Below are positions 6,924 through 14,333 of a DNA stretch of 14,885 nt, in pieces. Under the pieces are notes generated by a model, which did not search any database, was not told the DNA's origin, and saw only the letters and a program-made list of their open reading frames with translations. The first letter of the stretch is position 1, and each line of letters starts with the position of its first letter. Position numbers and translations under genes: made by a program. Origin of the DNA: Sabulitectum sp964571965 (GTDB lineage: Bacteria > Fermentibacterota > Fermentibacteria > Fermentibacterales > JCC-6); contig CAZNFQ010000052.1 in NCBI GenBank assembly GCA_964571965.1, forward strand, positions 1-14,885, read 5' to 3'.

Positions 6924-8483
6924 CTATCTGTATTTCTTGGGTCTAAGCACATCACAGGGGACCAGCATTTCCTCAAGGGAAACACCCCCGTGCTGGAAGG
7001 AACCGCGGAATTTATGCTTATCCTCTCTGTTCATCCCCGCCTGCATAAGAAGGAAATCATCCCTGGCAAAAAGGTAGGATTTCCGGGGATGGTCATCGGG
7101 CAGCCCCCACTCGCCGGGGCGATGTACCACGATTGCGTTTTTCTGTTCTGCAAACAGTGAGTGGCCGAATCTGTACCTTACACTGTGAGACATCCCCCTT
7201 GCTCCTTTTATGTATGCTATTCTCTTTGCAAGAACGGATCCGTGATCGCTTGTAACGATCACCGTGGCACCCCTCACACTGAGGGTTTTCAGCATTTCAA
7301 GAAGAAAGGAGTGCTCGAACCACTCTCTGGCAAGTCTTCTGAAGGAGGGGACGTCCGGGGCAATGTCGCGTATCAGATCCAGCTCTGATCTGCCATGGGT
7401 CAAGTGATCTATAAAGTTCACCACCAAAGCCATGTAGCCGTTTTCCAGAAAGTGAGAAAGACCCCTTTTTACATTTTCGCCTTCAGTGCTGTTGGAAACC
7501 TTGGCATAAACAGCATTCTGCCCCCGATTGTAACCGTACCTAACCAGGCAATCCCTCATGAGCAGCTGTTCATAGCTGTTGAGGCCGGGGCATCCGTATT
7601 TCTCCAGCCACCGAGTCCTGTAGAATCGCCAGATGTCCCTTGGAACAAGGCCGCTGAAAATGGAATTCCTGCTGTAGGGAGTTGCCGACGGGAGGCCGCT
7701 GATCATGAAACCGGACTCCCTGTGGTACAAATGCTCCAGGGATTTCAGCATAAGAAGCCACTGATCGTATCTCATGCAGTCAACCACCAGGAAGACCACT
7801 TCACCGGAACCCTTCAGGATCTCAGGCAGTACCTTTCTCCGGAAAACATTATGCGCCATGAGGGGAGCCTTTTCCGGCGATGCGATCCAATCTCTGTAGT
7901 TGTCTTCTATGAACCGGGAAAAACCCAGTTCAACCTGATCCAGGGCTCCGCCCTGAATACCCCTGAGCTTCTGGTCCAACTCTCCACCCAGAGATATATC
8001 CTTCTCCATTCTGGAATTGTAGAGGTGAATCCAGTCCTCAAGGGAGTTCTCCCTGCTCTTTCTCAGCTTTTCGGTCTCGAAGATGACTTCCATTGCTGCC
8101 TTGTCTACCCTGAGCCTGCCTGAGTCCAGAAGTCTTTTCACCACCAGAAGTATCTGGCTGGGATTCACTGGTTTTGTGAGAAAGTCGGCTATGGTCCCGG
8201 AAAGAGCCCGATCCATAAGCTCTTCCTCCTCACTCTGGGTAACCATTACCACAGGAAGATCTCTGTAGTTCTTCCTTATTCTGTGAACGGTTTCCAGCCC
8301 GTCCATCCCCACCATCATCTGATCCATGAGAACAAGGTCCACCCTGGTGTTCTTCAGAATTTCCAGGGCCTCTCTCCCGCTTCTTGCCTGAATAACACTG
8401 TATGAGCGTTTTTCAAGAAATTTCACGTGGGCCTGAAGGTGATCTATTTCATCATCCACCCAGAGAATAGTTATCAAATTCAC
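6924..8483 (-). CDS. porX: PorX-like response regulator with PglZ/alkaline-phosphatase-superfamily effector
   Basis: The 519-aa protein begins with a receiver domain (1-120): acidic pocket Asp10/Asp11, phospho-acceptor Asp54 in LVLMDQMM, Thr82 and Lys104 in FLTKPVNP. A helical linker (about 120-220) leads to a PglZ-type alkaline-phosphatase-superfamily domain (about 225-510). Metal and catalytic residues are all visible: Asp235 in VVDCMRYD, Thr268 in GLPSATPYSR (expected nucleophile), Asp359 and His363 in NFIDHLTHG, Asp413/His414 in TSDHG and His498 in FQHGG. This is the architecture of PorX, the T9SS regulator in which the effector is a zinc-dependent phosphodiesterase acting on oligonucleotides. 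It is probably phosphorylated by the adjacent PorY-like kinase, whose gene it overlaps by 32 nt. The start is GTG with AAGGG just upstream. A defence-type (BREX) PglZ is unlikely because those lack a receiver domain. Confidence 0.92.
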   Translation of the reverse strand: MNLITILWVDDEIDHLQAHVKFLEKRSYSVIQARSGREALEILKNTRVDLVLMDQMMVGMDGLETVHRIRKNYRDLPVVMVTQSEEEELMDRALSGTIADFLTKPVNPSQILLVVKRLLDSGRLRVDKAAMEVIFETEKLRKSRENSLEDWIHLYNSRMEKDISLGGELDQKLRGIQGGALDQVELGFSRFIEDNYRDWIASPEKAPLMAHNVFRRKVLPEILKGSGEVVFLVVDCMRYDQWLLMLKSLEHLYHRESGFMISGLPSATPYSRNSIFSGLVPRDIWRFYRTRWLEKYGCPGLNSYEQLLMRDCLVRYGYNRGQNAVYAKVSNSTEGENVKRGLSHFLENGYMALVVNFIDHLTHGRSELDLIRDIAPDVPSFRRLAREWFEHSFLLEMLKTLSVRGATVIVTSDHGSVLAKRIAYIKGARGMSHSVRYRFGHSLFAEQKNAIVVHRPGEWGLPDDHPRKSYLFARDDFLLMQAGMNREDKHKFRGSFQHGGVSLEEMLVPCDVLRPKKYR

Positions 8484-9852
8484 CGCCCTTCATCAGCGGA
8501 AGGGTAATAAGGAAAACCGTACCGCTGCCCGGAGCACTTGAAACCAGCCTGATAGAACCACTGTGATATTCCTCTACTATTCTTCTGGCAAGTGATAGCC
8601 CCAGACCCCATCCCCCGGTTCTGGTTGTAAATCCCGCTTTGAAGATCTTCCCCTGGTCAGGGTATGGTATACCGTTGCCGTTATCGGAGATCCTTATTTC
8701 TATATTGCTTGCGTTCTCAATGCTCTGTATGCATTCAATGATTATCCTGCCGCCGCCGGGAATGGATGCACATGCTGCAACGGCATTCTTTATGATGTTC
8801 TCGAATACCCATCCCAGGAGAACCGAATTGCCCATTATCACAGCCCTTGAGCAATCGGTCCGAGTTTCGAGGATTACCCCGGTTCCCAAAAGCCCGGGGC
8901 GGGAGTTGAAATATTCCGCAGTATCAGAGATGATATCCTCCATGGAAACAGGCACAAGCCTGGGTTTTCTTCCCATTTGCCCGTATCTGTCGGCAATGCT
9001 TCTAAGCCTTTTTACGTCTGAATTCATGTGGGATACAGCCTCGGCCATATCAGTATTGCTCATCACCGATTCGTCATCTTCCAAAAGCTCGAGCCAGCCC
9101 ATCAGAGAAGAAAGGGGAGTACTAAGCTGATGGGCGGTTTCTCTGGCAAAGCCCACCCATGACATGTTCTTCTCGCTTGAAATCTCTGAACGGAGAAGAA
9201 GGTATATCACAGCGGCGGCGGCAAGAAGAAGTCCCAGCTCCAGAAAGGGAATAAGGGCCATTTCAGAATTAAGGCTGGAAGATCCGTAATAGAGAAAGCC
9301 TATGGTGTCGCTTCTTACAATGAGGGGAACCGGTTCGTTCTCCCTTCTCAGCATTTCCATCCTTCTTTTCACTATGTCGATCCGGCCCTCATCGAAACTG
9401 TCGGTACTGGTACCGTCCACTATTTGAGGATGGCCGCTGCCGTCGGAAAAAACCGTGGGGAAATCAAGACGATTCACCACATCGGCGAAGAGCCTTCTCG
9501 TGGTGATGATAATGTCTTCCCTCTCAGCAGGCAGAAGCCTCAGAGTTCTTATGAAAAGGGTTTTTTCTTCGCAGACAGGACAGAATAGCGAGTCTCTGTC
9601 ATCCGTTGCGAAGGGTGACTCGGTGGGTGTTCCGCAGACCGTACAGGACATGATGCCCGTGCTGTCGCCAATCATGCTCAAGGGATACTGAACACCGGCC
9701 CACAGCCTGGCAATGGTTTCGCAGTTCCTTCTGTCTGAATCGTTAAGTCTGTCCACCAGGGAATGGGTGTACCAGAGGAAGATCCAGATGGAAACAGAGG
9801 CCAGCAGAATGAAAGCAAGTCTTCTTCTGAAAGTGTTATGCATACTCCCCAT
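8452..9852 (-). CDS. PorY-like sensor histidine kinase with extracytoplasmic CxxC/CxxC cluster
   Basis: This is a 466-aa inner-membrane kinase. TM1 spans about 12-29 and TM2 about 199-221, so residues 30-198 face outward. That loop holds Cys70-x2-Cys73 and Cys91-x2-Cys94, a zinc-ribbon or redox-type cluster, followed by the YYG-S-S-L stretch seen before TM2 in Bacteroidetes kinases of this type. The cytoplasmic part has the H-box with His241 in ARETAHQLSTPLSSL, the N-box ENIIKNAV (Asn352, Asn356), the G1 box DNGNGIP near 390 and the G2 box GGWGLGLSLARRIV near 413. It is the likely cognate kinase of the PorX-like regulator encoded immediately downstream with a 32-nt overlap. The start is ATG at 9852, 17 nt inside the preceding gene; ATG at 9843 is an alternative. 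Neither has ideal Shine-Dalgarno spacing. Confidence 0.9.
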   Translation of the reverse strand: MGSMHNTFRRRLAFILLASVSIWIFLWYTHSLVDRLNDSDRRNCETIARLWAGVQYPLSMIGDSTGIMSCTVCGTPTESPFATDDRDSLFCPVCEEKTLFIRTLRLLPAEREDIIITTRRLFADVVNRLDFPTVFSDGSGHPQIVDGTSTDSFDEGRIDIVKRRMEMLRRENEPVPLIVRSDTIGFLYYGSSSLNSEMALIPFLELGLLLAAAAVIYLLLRSEISSEKNMSWVGFARETAHQLSTPLSSLMGWLELLEDDESVMSNTDMAEAVSHMNSDVKRLRSIADRYGQMGRKPRLVPVSMEDIISDTAEYFNSRPGLLGTGVILETRTDCSRAVIMGNSVLLGWVFENIIKNAVAACASIPGGGRIIIECIQSIENASNIEIRISDNGNGIPYPDQGKIFKAGFTTRTGGWGLGLSLARRIVEEYHSGSIRLVSSAPGSGTVFLITLPLMKGGEFDNYSLGG

Positions 9853-10888
9853 CCATTAGAGGATAAAAGAAACCCGCCTCCGTTACAGTATCGGAACAGG
9901 ACGCCGGAGGTTCCGCAAAACCGTATCTTTCCATGGGTAAACCGGTTCTGAAGGACAACCTGATCCTCTTCCTTATTCTTGACAGCCGAAGAGCCGCGTG
10001 ATCTCCCAGCAGATAGTCTTCACGGCGTGAAGGGGCTTTGAAAGTGCTCTTTGAAGCTTCAAGGAGTCTGTCCATCTGGGGAGCTCCAAGGCCCTCGGGA
10101 CATTCTGCGTTCAAAACCAGATCTCCTCCTTCACTCACGGTATCCGCCCACATGAAAACAGCTTTCATAGCCTGGTAAAGGCTCACATGAAGACCTCCTC
10201 CGGGCACGAGTTCGAGGGACTGGTATTCCTTGCGGACCCTTACAGCATATCTCTCGGCGGAAACTGCCGCAGCCGACAGAAATGATCCTTCCGGTGAACC
10301 GCAGAACAATTCGCTGCCCCCGGCAACACCGTTGATCATAAGGCAAACCGTCTCAGATAGAAGCATCCGGACACCTTCCATCATATCAGAATTGACCGGG
10401 TTGTCCTTAAGCCTTCCCGGTATTGCACCAGGCAGGCATGCAAGAAAGTGATTTGCCACCACAGTGCTTCTGGACGAGCAACCCGGAAGGAACGACTTCC
10501 TGCCTCCGGTAAAACCGGCGAAATAATGAGGCTCCACTGTATTAACCGCCAGTACCGAACCCTGGAGAAGCCATGGATGGACTTCCACGGGTGTTCCTGA
10601 TGAGGTCTTCCCGAGAAACACGTGAGATCCGTCATCACAATCATTGCTCCGTATGTCAGCCGGTTCATGTTTCATGGTTCCAAGGATCCTGTGACTTTCC
10701 GCTTCTGAAACTTCCCTGTGGGTCCCCGTTGCAAACAGTATCCTGAAATAGCCCGGGAGAAACTGCTGGAGCACAGACACATAAGATGCCGGCGAAGGCC
10801 TTGTGGCATCGTTCAAAACCAGCGTGACCGGCTCCTTCAGAGCTGAAACGGCAGCAGTGAAACCCTCAGGCAGTTTCAATATGGACAT
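9836..10888 (-). CDS. LarA-family nickel-pincer racemase/epimerase-like protein
   Basis: The 350-aa product is the first gene of the operon. It matches the lactate racemase (LarA, DUF2088) family: NDATRPSP, FATGTHR, VEPHYFAGFTGGRKSFLPG and VANH occur in order. The four residues that hold the nickel-pincer cofactor or act in catalysis are present with LarA spacing: His in ATGTHR, His in VEPH, Lys exactly 10 residues later, and His 16 residues after that. The substrate need not be lactate, since many homologues act on other 2-hydroxy acids. Length is shorter than typical LarA (about 420 aa). No cofactor-synthesis genes (larB, larC, larE) lie in the window. The ATG at 10888 is preceded by GGGAGAGGG. 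The frame extends to 10957, but that part runs into the divergent promoter region and lacks homology. Confidence 0.88.
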   Translation of the reverse strand: MSILKLPEGFTAAVSALKEPVTLVLNDATRPSPASYVSVLQQFLPGYFRILFATGTHREVSEAESHRILGTMKHEPADIRSNDCDDGSHVFLGKTSSGTPVEVHPWLLQGSVLAVNTVEPHYFAGFTGGRKSFLPGCSSRSTVVANHFLACLPGAIPGRLKDNPVNSDMMEGVRMLLSETVCLMINGVAGGSELFCGSPEGSFLSAAAVSAERYAVRVRKEYQSLELVPGGGLHVSLYQAMKAVFMWADTVSEGGDLVLNAECPEGLGAPQMDRLLEASKSTFKAPSRREDYLLGDHAALRLSRIRKRIRLSFRTGLPMERYGFAEPPASCSDTVTEAGFFYPLMDGEYA

Positions 10889-10955
10889 CCCTCTCCCATC
10901 TGGATAGACTTCAAGTAACAATGAAATAATATACGCCACTCTCCGGAGGTGTAAC
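10889..10955. promoter_or_regulatory. Divergent intergenic region with promoter elements
   Basis: These 67 bp separate the nine-gene minus-strand operon from the plus-strand Tim44/TerB gene, so both units should start here. On the plus strand TAGACT (10905-10910) and TAATAT (10927-10932) are spaced 16 nt, followed by the ribosome binding site GGAGGT (10945-10950) 5 nt before the ATG at 10956. On the minus strand TATATT/TATTAT (10926-10933) could act as the -10, overlapping the plus-strand -10, but no good -35 partner is visible. Overlapping -10 elements would make the two promoters compete. Confidence 0.4.
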
Positions 10956-12845
10956 ATGACCCCGTCCAGGAAGCCTTCGATCGTACCTGCAGTTGTTCTT
11001 GTTATTCTTCTTGCTTTTGCAGCATCCGCCCTGGCCAGGGCAGGAGGAGGGCAGAGTTACGGAGGCGGCGGCGGAAGCTCCTCCGGCGGTGGCGGAGATG
11101 GTCTCGGGATCATTATCTACCTTCTTATAAGGCTCTGCATTGAACAGCCATGCATAGGCATCCCCCTTGTAATAATCATTATCGTTGTCTCCATAATAGC
11201 AAAGAAGAAAAGGCTTAAGAAGCAGTACAGCACCATTCAGCAGGCTGGTAACAGGAATCTCAATCAGAGACAGGATGTTCAGGCCAGACAGAATGCCCTG
11301 ACGGATCTTCTCGCCCGGGATCCGGGTTTCTCGGAAACCGCCTTCCTGGAAAAGGTGAAAAACGCTTTCCTGGAGGTACAGAAAGCCTGGTCGGATCAGG
11401 ATCTTACCGGAATCAGTCGATTCATCAGCGATGGCGTCAATGAGAGGTTTTCCCTGCAGATTCACATGCAGAAAACCCGGGGAATAAGAAATCTCATGGA
11501 AGACGTTCAGGTTCTTTCGGCGGAGATCACATCCGTGGAGAGCCAAAGACATTTCGACACCATACATGTGAAATTCACTGCAAAGGCAAAGGATTCCGAC
11601 GTGGATCTCCAGACAGGAAGGAAGATCAGAAACAACTATGACGGAACCTTCGTGGAATACTGGAGCTTCCTAAGGAAACCCGGTGCCCAGACCCTTCAGG
11701 GCAGGGGACTCGTAGAGGGTGTCTGCCCCAACTGCGGAGCATCTCTGGAACTCTCCGAGTCCGGCAGATGCAGCTACTGTGATGCCGTGGTAACAAGCGG
11801 TGAATACGACTGGGTTCTTTCCGAGATAACTCAGTCGGTGGAGTGGAGTACATCCTCAGGCCCGGAGCAGATACCCGGTTACTCCGCCATGATTGCAGCC
11901 GATCCGGGATTCAACGTGCAGTCAATAGAGGATACGGCTTCGGTGGTATTCTGGAGGTACATAAAGAGCTACTTCGACAACAGGGCAAATCCCATGAGGA
12001 AAGTTGCTTCGGAAGACTTCTCGAACAGGCTGGAACAGAGCATAGCCCAGACCAGGGACGGAGATTCCCATCTCTATTTCAAAGATGCGGCGGTTGGCAC
12101 TGTAGAGGTGCAGGACATTGAACCGGGAACCGAGTTCGATAAGGTGAACGTTCTAGTGAAGTGGTCCGCCGAGAACAGCTGGCTGGATAAGAACTGGAAG
12201 ACAAAGGGCAGCGGACCGAAATCCATAAGACCTCAGATCTTTACTCTGATCAGGAAACATGGAGTAAAAACACTGGTCAGCCAGGGGCTTCACAGTGCCC
12301 ACTGTCCCGGATGCGGCGCTCCATACACAGGGGAAGAGGGAGGATCATGCCAGTACTGCGGCAGACCCCTCAACGACGGAAGCGGCTCCTGGATCCTTCA
12401 GGAAATAAAACCATTCTCCGGATCCAGAATAAACTCCGCAAGAATTTCTCCCGTCTCCGGTTCCGTTCAGGTCACCCCTGATATCATTCTAATGGCAATG
12501 GCTGGAGTCATGCATGCCGACGGCAGTCTTGACACCGAAGAAAAAGACATGCTCTCCTCATTCGCTGCCCACCGTGGGATCTCAAAAGATCGCTTCGATG
12601 CTCTGATGGCTTCCGTGGAATCAAAGGAAGTTCCCATTCCCGTACCTGCCACAAAAGCCGAGGCCCTGGAAATACTTAAAGCCATGGTAAGAATGGCCCT
12701 CGCAGACGGAAAACTGGATCAGTCTGAAAAGGATGTTCTGGAGAAGTACGCTGAAAGCGCCGGCCTCTCCAGGAACGTGGTTTCCTCAACAGTTGCCGCA
12801 CAGAGAAAGTCCCTTTACAAAGAGGCCAGAAAAGCACCGAAATGA
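10956..12845 (+). CDS. Membrane protein with duplicated Tim44-like/zinc-ribbon modules and TerB-like C-terminus
   Basis: The 629-aa protein has a signal-like hydrophobic N-terminus (10-28), a Gly/Ser-rich stretch (30-50), a second long hydrophobic segment (51-82), then a basic KKKRLKK stop-transfer that places the rest in the cytoplasm. Next come two copies of one module: a Tim44-like domain (about 122-240; DPGFSETAFLEKV) with a CPNC...CSYC zinc ribbon (Cys257, 260, 272, 275), and a second Tim44-like domain (about 316-436; DPGFNVQSIEDT) with CPGC...CQYC (Cys450, 453, 465, 468). Residues about 508-615 are TerB-like, with two ADGxLD(T/Q)(E/S)EKD repeats. Tim44-like domains occur in bacterial membrane-associated proteins of uncertain role; lipid or protein binding is a guess. 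GGAGGT gives a strong ribosome binding site. The stop overlaps the PLD gene by 4 nt. Confidence 0.87.
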   Translation: MTPSRKPSIVPAVVLVILLAFAASALARAGGGQSYGGGGGSSSGGGGDGLGIIIYLLIRLCIEQPCIGIPLVIIIIVVSIIAKKKRLKKQYSTIQQAGNRNLNQRQDVQARQNALTDLLARDPGFSETAFLEKVKNAFLEVQKAWSDQDLTGISRFISDGVNERFSLQIHMQKTRGIRNLMEDVQVLSAEITSVESQRHFDTIHVKFTAKAKDSDVDLQTGRKIRNNYDGTFVEYWSFLRKPGAQTLQGRGLVEGVCPNCGASLELSESGRCSYCDAVVTSGEYDWVLSEITQSVEWSTSSGPEQIPGYSAMIAADPGFNVQSIEDTASVVFWRYIKSYFDNRANPMRKVASEDFSNRLEQSIAQTRDGDSHLYFKDAAVGTVEVQDIEPGTEFDKVNVLVKWSAENSWLDKNWKTKGSGPKSIRPQIFTLIRKHGVKTLVSQGLHSAHCPGCGAPYTGEEGGSCQYCGRPLNDGSGSWILQEIKPFSGSRINSARISPVSGSVQVTPDIILMAMAGVMHADGSLDTEEKDMLSSFAAHRGISKDRFDALMASVESKEVPIPVPATKAEALEILKAMVRMALADGKLDQSEKDVLEKYAESAGLSRNVVSSTVAAQRKSLYKEARKAPK

Positions 12846-13369
12846 GATTCATCAAAGACTGGGAACACTATACGCTTCTCATAGAAAACGGCATTCTGAA
12901 GGCAAGGGAAAGGGTCTGGATAGCAACAGCAACGGTGAAGGACCTGCATGTTCCCGGAACGGGCAGGCACAGCCTGCCGCTGCTTCATCATCTGGAAAAG
13001 CTTCAGCGTGGAGGAGTAAGCATCAGGCTGCTTCACGGCGGTAAACCCTCCGCACCGTTCATGAAAACACTGCAGGGTCTTTCGGAGCTCAGAAAAGGCG
13101 ACGGATTCGAGATGCTTCTGTGTCCAAGGAACCACAGCAAGCTGATACTGGTGGACGGCAAAATGGGTTACACTGGCAGCGCAAACCTCACAGGAGCGGG
13201 AATGGGTGCCAGGTCTGAAAGAAGGCGGAACTTCGAAACCGGCATATACACTGAGGATCCGGAACTGATAAAGTCCATGGAAAACTACTTCGACGGTATC
13301 TGGATCGGGGACCGCTGCGAAAGGTGCGGCAGGAAAGACCTCTGTCCGGAACCTGTTACCTGCAGGTAA
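12842..13369 (+). CDS. Phospholipase-D-family protein with one HKD motif and C-terminal Cys cluster
   Basis: The 175-aa protein carries one complete HKD signature: His98-x-Lys100-x4-Asp105 followed by GSAN at 112-115, with a downstream NFETGIY (Glu132). One-motif members of the PLD superfamily, such as the Nuc endonuclease, form the active site by dimerising, so the same is expected here; whether it cleaves nucleic acid or lipid cannot be told. There is no signal peptide, so it is probably cytoplasmic. The last 20 residues contain Cys159, 162, 168 and 174, perhaps a small zinc site. The ATG overlaps the preceding stop (ATGA) without a clear Shine-Dalgarno, implying translational coupling to the Tim44/TerB protein. 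Its final codons lie in a perfect palindrome shared with the convergent gene. Confidence 0.85.
   Translation: MRFIKDWEHYTLLIENGILKARERVWIATATVKDLHVPGTGRHSLPLLHHLEKLQRGGVSIRLLHGGKPSAPFMKTLQGLSELRKGDGFEMLLCPRNHSKLILVDGKMGYTGSANLTGAGMGARSERRRNFETGIYTEDPELIKSMENYFDGIWIGDRCERCGRKDLCPEPVTCR
13356..13369. repeat. Perfect 14-bp palindrome forming both convergent gene ends
   Basis: TTACCTGCAGGTAA is its own reverse complement. On each strand it supplies the last codons ACC TGC AGG TAA in frame, so the PLD-family protein and the convergent 142-aa protein both end in Thr-Cys-Arg-stop. With no loop and no T-run it is not an intrinsic terminator. It could be a protein-binding site or chance. Confidence 0.95.
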
Positions 13370-13784
13370 GGTCCATTATCAGCCGGTACGCCTCGGGAGC
13401 CCTCTGCATATGATACCGGATCTGGATGCTTCCGGACCTTCGGGGATCTGAAATGGAAGGGTCCATCTCTATGACGAAAACCCTGCCGTCAACAAGAGAG
13501 AATTTTGCCGATTTAACCTCTTCCCGGTCCAGCGGAAGATGTACAGCTCTTCTTTTCCCCACATAGCCGACGATTCTCTTCCGGGAAACCGCCAGTGAAC
13601 CCCAGGAAGTCTCTCTTTTGTTCCGGAAATACTTTCCGGGAGCCTTGAATAACTTGTAATGAACGGTAATACGAACCCCTTCGGCCAGGAACAGAAGTCC
13701 TTCGTCCTCCATGAGTTTCTTTGCCTTCGGGGGCAGATCAGAAAGCTTGAAGAAGCTCTTTATCTTTTCTGCCAGAACGTTCAT
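13356..13784 (-). CDS. Unrecognised 142-aa cytoplasmic protein
   Basis: I do not recognise a named family. The N-terminal 30 residues are helical and lysine-rich. The centre (about 32-120) reads as beta-strands with the motifs YKLFKAPGKYFRNKRE, GSLAVSRKRIVGYVG and RAVHLPLDREEV, resembling conserved hypothetical proteins with a PH-like beta-barrel look, though that is an impression only. The frame opens upstream to 13823, but ATG at 13784 is preceded by GGGAGGAG (13788-13795) at good spacing and is chosen. It overlaps the upstream STAS-like gene by 47 nt and ends convergently with the PLD gene, sharing 14 bp. Confidence 0.75.
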   Translation of the reverse strand: MNVLAEKIKSFFKLSDLPPKAKKLMEDEGLLFLAEGVRITVHYKLFKAPGKYFRNKRETSWGSLAVSRKRIVGYVGKRRAVHLPLDREEVKSAKFSLVDGRVFVIEMDPSISDPRRSGSIQIRYHMQRAPEAYRLIMDLTCR

Positions 13785-14166
13785 CGTCTCCTCCCTTGAG
13801 CCAGATTTCAGCTTCCTCTTCACTATCGAAGTACTCGAAGTGCCCCTTTTCCGGCCATGCTGATTCAGCCAGTTTCTCTATCTGTATTCGGGTGAGTTTT
13901 CCGCCGACGATGTTGGCTGCTTTTGCCATACCCTTCTGAACGGCCCTCTGCATTAATTCAGAGTGTATACGCTGAACGGGGGCAGGCTGAACCGGGAACA
14001 GTCTTACATCGGCGATGATATTCCAGGAATCACCGATTCCAAGGATATCCATGGCCCGGGAAAGTCTTTTTCTGTATTCAATGGCTTCGTCCAGACACCA
14101 GAATCCCCAAACGCGTATGTGCAGAAGTCTGCTTTCCGGGTCTACTGAAACACTGAATTTTTCCAC
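13738..14166 (-). CDS. STAS/SpoIIAA-like domain protein
   Basis: The 142-aa product starts with beta-strands typical of SpoIIAA-like proteins (FSVSVDPESRLLHIRVWGFWCLDEA), then a helix, then WNIIADVRLFPVQPAP, a second long helix (HSELMQRAVQKGMAKAANIVG), and ends its domain with YFDSEEEAEIWL, the closing pattern of single-domain STAS-like proteins of unknown role. The tail after residue about 125 is charged. No conserved phosphorylatable Ser/Thr of anti-sigma antagonists is evident. Start choice: GTG at 14164-14166 follows GGAGGG (14174-14179) with a 7-nt spacer; the frame opens to 14268, but that extension has no homology and covers the promoter. It precedes and overlaps the 142-aa unrecognised gene. 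Confidence 0.78.
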   Translation of the reverse strand: MEKFSVSVDPESRLLHIRVWGFWCLDEAIEYRKRLSRAMDILGIGDSWNIIADVRLFPVQPAPVQRIHSELMQRAVQKGMAKAANIVGGKLTRIQIEKLAESAWPEKGHFEYFDSEEEAEIWLKGGDDERSGRKDKELLQAF

Positions 14167-14199
14167 AAAAAAACCCTCCGCACATCCCTGTGGATTTCG

Positions 14200-14227
14200 A
14201 GTATAACAAAGGTTGAGCCCTGTGCAA
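14200..14227 (-). promoter_or_regulatory. Extended -10 promoter of the STAS-like gene
   Basis: On the minus strand TGT-TATACT (14200-14208) gives an extended -10 (TGn) with 5 of 6 -10 matches. The -35, TTGCAC (14222-14227), is poor with a 16-nt spacer, as is common for extended -10 promoters. Transcription would start near 14193, leaving a leader of about 27 nt with GGAGGG before the GTG at 14166. Confidence 0.6.
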
Positions 14228-14279
14228 TGGTAAATATCCGTATACCTTATGAACACCCGCCGAAGCACTTCATCTCCCC

Positions 14280-14308
14280 TTGACCTGATGACATCTTTAG
14301 CGTATTAA
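14280..14308 (+). promoter_or_regulatory. Sigma70-type promoter of the secreted-protein gene
   Basis: TTGACC (14280-14285, 5 of 6) and TATTAA (14303-14308, 4 of 6) are separated by exactly 17 nt. The predicted start is near 14315, giving a leader of about 40 nt that contains a 15-bp palindrome (14319-14333) and the ribosome binding site AGGAAGGGG (about 14340-14348) before the ATG at 14355. Confidence 0.65.
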
Positions 14309-14318
14309 CTACAAGCAT

Positions 14319-14333
14319 GACACACAGTGTGTC
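14319..14333. repeat. 15-bp palindrome at the predicted transcription start
   Basis: The arms GACACAC and GTGTGTC are perfect inverted repeats around one central base. The site lies 10-25 nt downstream of the -10 box of the secreted-protein promoter, a position from which a dimeric regulator could block promoter clearance. The arms are too close to form a stable full-length hairpin in RNA. An operator role is inference. Confidence 0.6.

Noticed and set aside
7395..8123. 242-codon plus-strand open frame opposite the PorX-like gene
   Set aside because: The opposite strand encodes a protein with all receiver and PglZ motifs; this frame shows no motif and no ribosome binding site.
6924..8483. 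PglZ domain as part of a BREX-type phage defence system
   Set aside because: The domain is fused to a receiver domain and paired with a histidine kinase, which is PorX architecture. No other BREX gene is present.
10911..11567. 218-codon minus-strand open frame opposite the Tim44/TerB gene
   Set aside because: It is antisense to a gene with signal peptide, repeated domains and strong ribosome binding site. The translation is low-complexity opposite the Gly-rich region and shows no family motif.
13356..13369. Palindrome as an intrinsic terminator
   Set aside because: It has no loop and no T-run on either side, so it cannot act as a standard hairpin terminator.
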